A stretch of 64,000 nt of DNA, taken from Datisca glomerata (taxonomy: Eukaryota > Streptophyta > Magnoliopsida > Cucurbitales > Datiscaceae). Location: NCBI GenBank assembly GCA_003255025.1, contig QANY01012071.1, positions 310,001-374,000 on the forward strand. The letters run 5' to 3'. The notes under the pieces were generated by a model that saw nothing but the letters and a program-made list of their open reading frames with translations, had not been told where the DNA came from and did no database searches. Both the position numbers and the translations under genes were made by a program. Numbering within the stretch: the stretch's first letter is position 1; every line of letters starts with the position of its first letter. Below are positions 59,905-64,000 of this stretch, piece by piece.

Positions 59905-60860
59905 GATCTTAGGGAGGATTAAGACTCCATTTTACAAACTCAGTGTCTCTATCAATAAATGCAATAATATCACTAGGAATGTCACGAACCCTTATGCAAC
60001 TATAGTTATTATCTACACTATATTTAACAATTGCATCAGCAACTATGTTAAGGTTCCTATTGATCCATATGATATTACATTGCTCAAAGAAACTCAAGCT
60101 AGAAAGCATATCACCAACTAGGTTAGAACACTTCTAGTCCTTCCACGACTTGGATCTCAGCCAATCAACAACAATCTTACTACTAGACACAATCTCGATA
60201 TTCTTCAAACATGCCTTCATAGCAGGTTCAATATATCTATAGATTGTAAGGAGCTCAAAATGAATGATAGAAGCAACATTCAAACCTTTCCCCAACACCT
60301 TTAAAACATAACTAGAAAAATATCTAACAATAAAGCCTATAGCTGCTTGACTGGAACTATTTATAAAGGAAGCATCACATTTAAATTTGATAGGAGGGCA
60401 CCAACTGCTAGCCTCATTTAAAGCTTCTCTAAGACCTGGTGTGGCAAATCAGAAGGAAAATCATATTTGCAAAGGTTAGCAGCAGCAAAGTAGGATTTCA
60501 TCATTGTTTTGATAGGATCAACAGTCAATCCTTGGAAAATGGCCTCATTTCTTCCTTTCCATATTTACCAGCACAAGAAACAAAAGAGGATAACATTCTC
60601 CTTGTTGCTATCAGGATGTAAATATAGTTCTTTAATTTTGTTTCTCAACCAAGGACCAATAAGTTGAGGTTGGCATAGAGAGCAGTTCAATTGGAGATGA
60701 GAGCACCTCCAAACCTTGTTACAATATTCACATCCAAAAATCAAATGTTCCACCGATTCCTCTAGAGCACAACATAAAGGACAGATGGAGTCTTGGGATA
60801 CACCTCTTTTCCAAATATTTTGGTTGGTAAGAATAAATTTTTGAACCAATTTCCAAAGAA
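59905..60860 (-). pseudogene. LINE-type zinc finger and RNase H remnant
   Basis: On the minus strand, 60849-60600 reads KFILTNQNIWKRGV, then CPLCCALEESVEHLIFGC, the zf-RVT domain with its Cys/His ligands. After about 120 bp, 60440-59910 reads as an RVT_3-type RNase H: KFKCDASFINSSSQAAIGFI (first Asp), FELLTIYRYIEPA (Glu), IEIVSSSKIVVDWL where the third catalytic Asp is Ser, and IIWINRNLNIVADAIVK (final Asp). An in-frame stop follows SKSWKD. This arrangement is found at the 3' end of plant LINE ORF2. Confidence 0.85.
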
Positions 60861-62980
60861 ATATATTGATTTTAGTTGGTGACTTGAACTTCCATAGTTG
60901 TTTCTAGAACATAGTTATGTAAAAAAAATAAGAAGGACAAACTAGTTGAAGTTGACATATGATGAGATGTTTATGTAAGAAATAATAAGAGGGGTAATAG
61001 AGGGTCCATCCCCATACCGGGAATTTTTTCCCGGCATTCATACCGAAATTAATCCTGGTCGTAGGATCTGACCAGGTTAATCTCAGTCGTTAGATGGTTT
61101 AGAGAAACTATCTCTCCCCTAAACATGTATAGCAGGTAACCATCCCTGAAAAATTAGAGTTTTTCTCACTGCCGCTTTTCTTCTTTTCTTTTTCATTCAA
61201 TCTCAATACGCCCTCATCTCTTTATGGTCTGAGCTCTCCTCTCTCTTTCCCCTCCATTGTTGTAAGTTCTCTATCTCTCTCTCTCTCTCGGGCTGACGCA
61301 AAAGCTCGAGCTTTTGCCATCGTCTACTGTTAAATTCAATCATAAAAGCTCGAGATTTTCTCAAAATTCGACCACAAAAGTGAACAAAACATTTATCTTT
61401 GTCTTTAAGCGTCTCTCTCTGTCTATCTTTCTCTTTACTCTCTAGATGGTGGAAATCTACAACTAAAGTGATTATCTCCGTTGGTGACTACAGTGTCGGT
61501 GACTCTTAAAAGGAACCCTATTTTCTCGCTTTGGAGTTTTAATTGATTTACCAGGTTCTCCAATGTCGATGATTCATATTTGGGAGCCCATACGGACGTT
61601 GAAGACAAGATTGATTGGGTTCGAGAAAAAGAGCTTGTCTGTTGAGATCTTCGGAGGATTTGAGAACAGTGAATTTGTGAAGAAAGTGAAGCCAAGTTTG
61701 GTATGTTCCTCTCATGTTCTCTATCCTTTTCATTTAAGTATTAATTATTCTAAAGGCTTTACACATTTATCAAACTCATCCTGGTAAGCATACTGAACTT
61801 CTGAGTTCGGAGGCTTTCTATTTAGTTAGTAGAAAGGCATGTGGTTAATTCCATTCAACTTTGTGTGGTTATTGGTTCATGATTTATGTTATTGTAAAAA
61901 ATGAATTTGAATGAAGTACATTATGTTTTGGTTCGAAGCTTTTTTTTGATCAGTTAGTTGATGTTCAATTAATCATGACTGCTCCAAGAACCCTTATATG
62001 ATCAGCTGATGTTTGCTGAGAATACTAGTAGCTAAACCCCAAGGATTTTTTTCTCATTGGTTCCATTGATTGGGCTAGATAATCTGGTCGTACTCCTTGT
62101 ATAGGGAGTAGTTGAACCGTATTTTGATACTGAGTGCCCTCTAAAACTTTAATACATTGGCAGAACTGTTTTGTTCTTATTAAACCAAATCAAACTGAGG
62201 TATGGATGTTATATTTTATTCTTAGTGATACTTTATTAGCATAAGTGGGCCAAATAAACTTTGATATGTACATAACAAGCATCAGAGAATAAAATAATGA
62301 TAATGTGCATGAAGATGCCACTTGTGTCCACAACAAAGCCATGGATCTTTGCCTTTGCTACGTGGTATACATGTGTATATATGTGAACAAGACTTTTTAC
62401 TATGGAGATATCATTCTCTCTAGTGTATGTGTTATATTATAATGTTGATAAAAAGTAGTTCCTTCTCTGTGTAATAGATGTGGCTTCTGCAATGTACTTG
62501 CTACATTTTTACAAAGATGATGTGGCTTTCTGCATGCATACTTTCAAAATTCAAATTGTAATAAAAGGTTTAATATCCTTTAGTCTAGTCTTGGACATAT
62601 TGCCTTTCACCGCACCTCACTCACTATTAATTAGAGTGTGCCGACATCTTAGTTTTCATAAATTTTGATAAACAGCTAACACTATCAGTGTATGAAGCTG
62701 GTTCATCATAATTATTTCTATTTTTTTCTGTAGAAAGCAATTCGTAAAACTTCATGAAGAGTCCAAGGTTTATCCCTAATGGAGAACTTTCATATTTTTT
62801 GACTTATTTCCAATGCTTCCGTTCTTTGAGTTTCAATTACATCATGCACTACTGTGATCAGCATTTAATATGTATTTGATGTGCCATGTTGGTATGATAC
62901 TCTGTTTTGTGTCCTTTTTGGTTTTTTTAGGTTGATATTCAAATTTGGCATCCAAATGAACTTAGTTTGTAAACTAATAG
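60861..62980. other. Intergenic DNA with a possible promoter-leader and a hairpin
   Basis: CCGGGAATTTTTTCCCGG (61017-61034) is an inverted repeat. A CT-rich tract with (CT)n at about 61271-61290 precedes a region open in more than one frame (61435-61787), including a serine-rich minus-strand frame (61695-61435) and a plus-strand frame that ends at a GTATGT donor near 61700. Neither encodes a recognised protein. The rest, to 62980, is T-rich and intron-like. Confidence 0.35.
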
Positions 62981-62984
62981 TGTA

Positions 62985-63600
62985 TGTACAACATAGACAT
63001 ATTCGGAGGTGGAAAGATCTAGCAGATGCTTTTTTAAGACAATATAAGTACAACATAGACATAGCTCCTGATCGTTTGGACTTATAAAGGATGGAGAAAA
63101 AACCTACAGAAGGCTTTAAAGAATATGCACAAAGGTGGAGGAAATTAGCTGCTCAGGTATACCCCCCATTGTCAGACAAGAGATGGCTGAAATGTTTATT
63201 AACACCTTGAGAACTCCATTCTATGACAGAATGATTGGAAACGCTTCAAACAACTTCTCTGACATCATAGTGATCGGTGAAAGGATTGAGTATGGGATAA
63301 AGAATGGAAGAATTTTGAAAATTATATCAGATACATCGTCAGTAAAAAAAAGGCATCCATTGAAGCGAAAAGAAGGGGATGTGCAGATGATCAATTCCGG
63401 GTACCCATCACAAGCTATGAACCTGGGATCAAGATTTTCAAAGTATGGGGAAGGACCCAAGTTTACGACATCATATGTGGCTAATACCTCACAAATTCCG
63501 TACAATTATCACTCTCAACAATCAACATTTCAAAATAACCCAAGACTCGATTTCAGACCACCGGCTCACCAGCAAAATATTGGTGTCCCATAAAAATCAG
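62985..63600 (+). pseudogene. Ty3/gypsy gag remnant
   Basis: RRWKDLADAFLRQYKYNID and APDRLDL are followed by a stop, then MEKKPTEGFKEYAQRWRKL and AAQVYPPLSDK. After a frameshift at about 63178 the frame continues EMAEMFINTLRTPFYDRMIG, NFSDIIVIGERIEYGIKNG and KYGEGPKF. This is the capsid domain of a plant gypsy gag (retrotransposon gag family) and belongs to the same family as the minus-strand fragment at 30855-31735. It ends at about 63593 without the zinc-binding part. Confidence 0.85.
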
Positions 63601-64000
63601 ACTTTGGAATAGTGACACTAACACAATCAATTTTTTAGTGTATCATTTATAATATCCATCTCCAATGTTAGGAATACCGTTAATTCCATGTAATTCTTAT
63701 TTTTTTTTCGTATTTATAGATTTCGATATCGTCACCAAGCATTATATTATATTTTGATTTTGGCAATGAAGTCCCTAAAGAGAGCTTGAAGAAATGAAAG
63801 TATCTTTATATGAAGAGTGTAGATTAGAGATGAGGCACACATTGCAACTTGATCTCGAGGGTAAAATGGTGCAACTGAAGTAGTCATTAAAAAGTACCAG
63901 TATTTGCATCTTGTTCTACTACTTTCCGGTGTAATATTTGTGTAGTAATGTATAGAAGTAGTTTTGAAGTGTGTTTAGAAGGGATTTATATCAGAAGAAA
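63601..64000. other. Unassigned sequence to the window end
   Basis: Mostly AT-rich. A stretch at about 63778-63880 reads RELEEMKVSLYEECRLEM in one frame, coiled-coil-like, reminiscent of the spacer in some plant transposon proteins. It is too short to assign. Confidence 0.3.

Overview
This window is nuclear DNA from a flowering plant, most likely a eudicot. It is AT-rich, contains one intron-containing plant gene of the MutS-homologue family, and is otherwise almost filled with plant transposable elements: Ty1/copia, Ty3/gypsy, LINE, Mutator-like, PIF/Harbinger and hAT. I could not name the species, and nothing prokaryotic was seen.

Region 1 (1-4855, + strand) holds the 3' two thirds of MSH2, the DNA mismatch-repair ATPase. 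Ten exons have canonical splice sites and one uninterrupted reading frame of about 642 codons. The N-terminal third lies upstream of the window. Region 2 (5-9.3 kb) has a 1.0-kb Mutator-type element with long inverted ends and a decayed PIF/Harbinger transposase. Region 3 (9.3-17.4 kb) is one decayed copia element. Its 5' LTR is split by a 1.44-kb DNA-type insertion, its reverse transcriptase is split by a 1.39-kb solo LTR, and it is flanked by two copies of the same ~100-bp sequence. Region 4 (17.5-21.8 kb) has a LINE remnant, a copia LTR-gag fragment and, joined directly to it, an inverted, broken partial copy of the 5' part of MSH2. That copy retains an E2F-type promoter site.

Region 5 (22-40.5 kb) is mostly decayed repeats: a MULE transposase N-terminus, tandem repeats, two gypsy fragments in opposite orientations, a truncated relative of the solo LTR, and a LINE. 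Region 6 (40.9-49.5 kb) is the most unusual. A 6.66-kb Mutator-type element with a perfect 9-bp target duplication contains a foldback element filled with ~84-bp hairpin repeats, which in turn contains a 207-bp MITE with its own perfect 9-bp target duplication. The same outer element also holds a Harbinger-like insertion. Immediately downstream is a second, unrelated foldback element (perfect 10-bp target duplication) whose interior is an array of near-perfect ~20-bp palindromes. Region 7 (49.7-64 kb) has two hAT-type MITEs, a 2.79-kb solo LTR inside a minus-strand copia gag, a LINE zinc-finger/RNase H remnant and a gypsy gag fragment.

The only gene that looks functional is MSH2. The remainder records nested transposition and rearrangement. 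Because the inverted MSH2 pseudogene overlaps the real gene over about 0.7 kb of exon and intron, it could in principle affect MSH2 expression or local stability. All similarity statements come from reading by eye; no alignment or database search was run.
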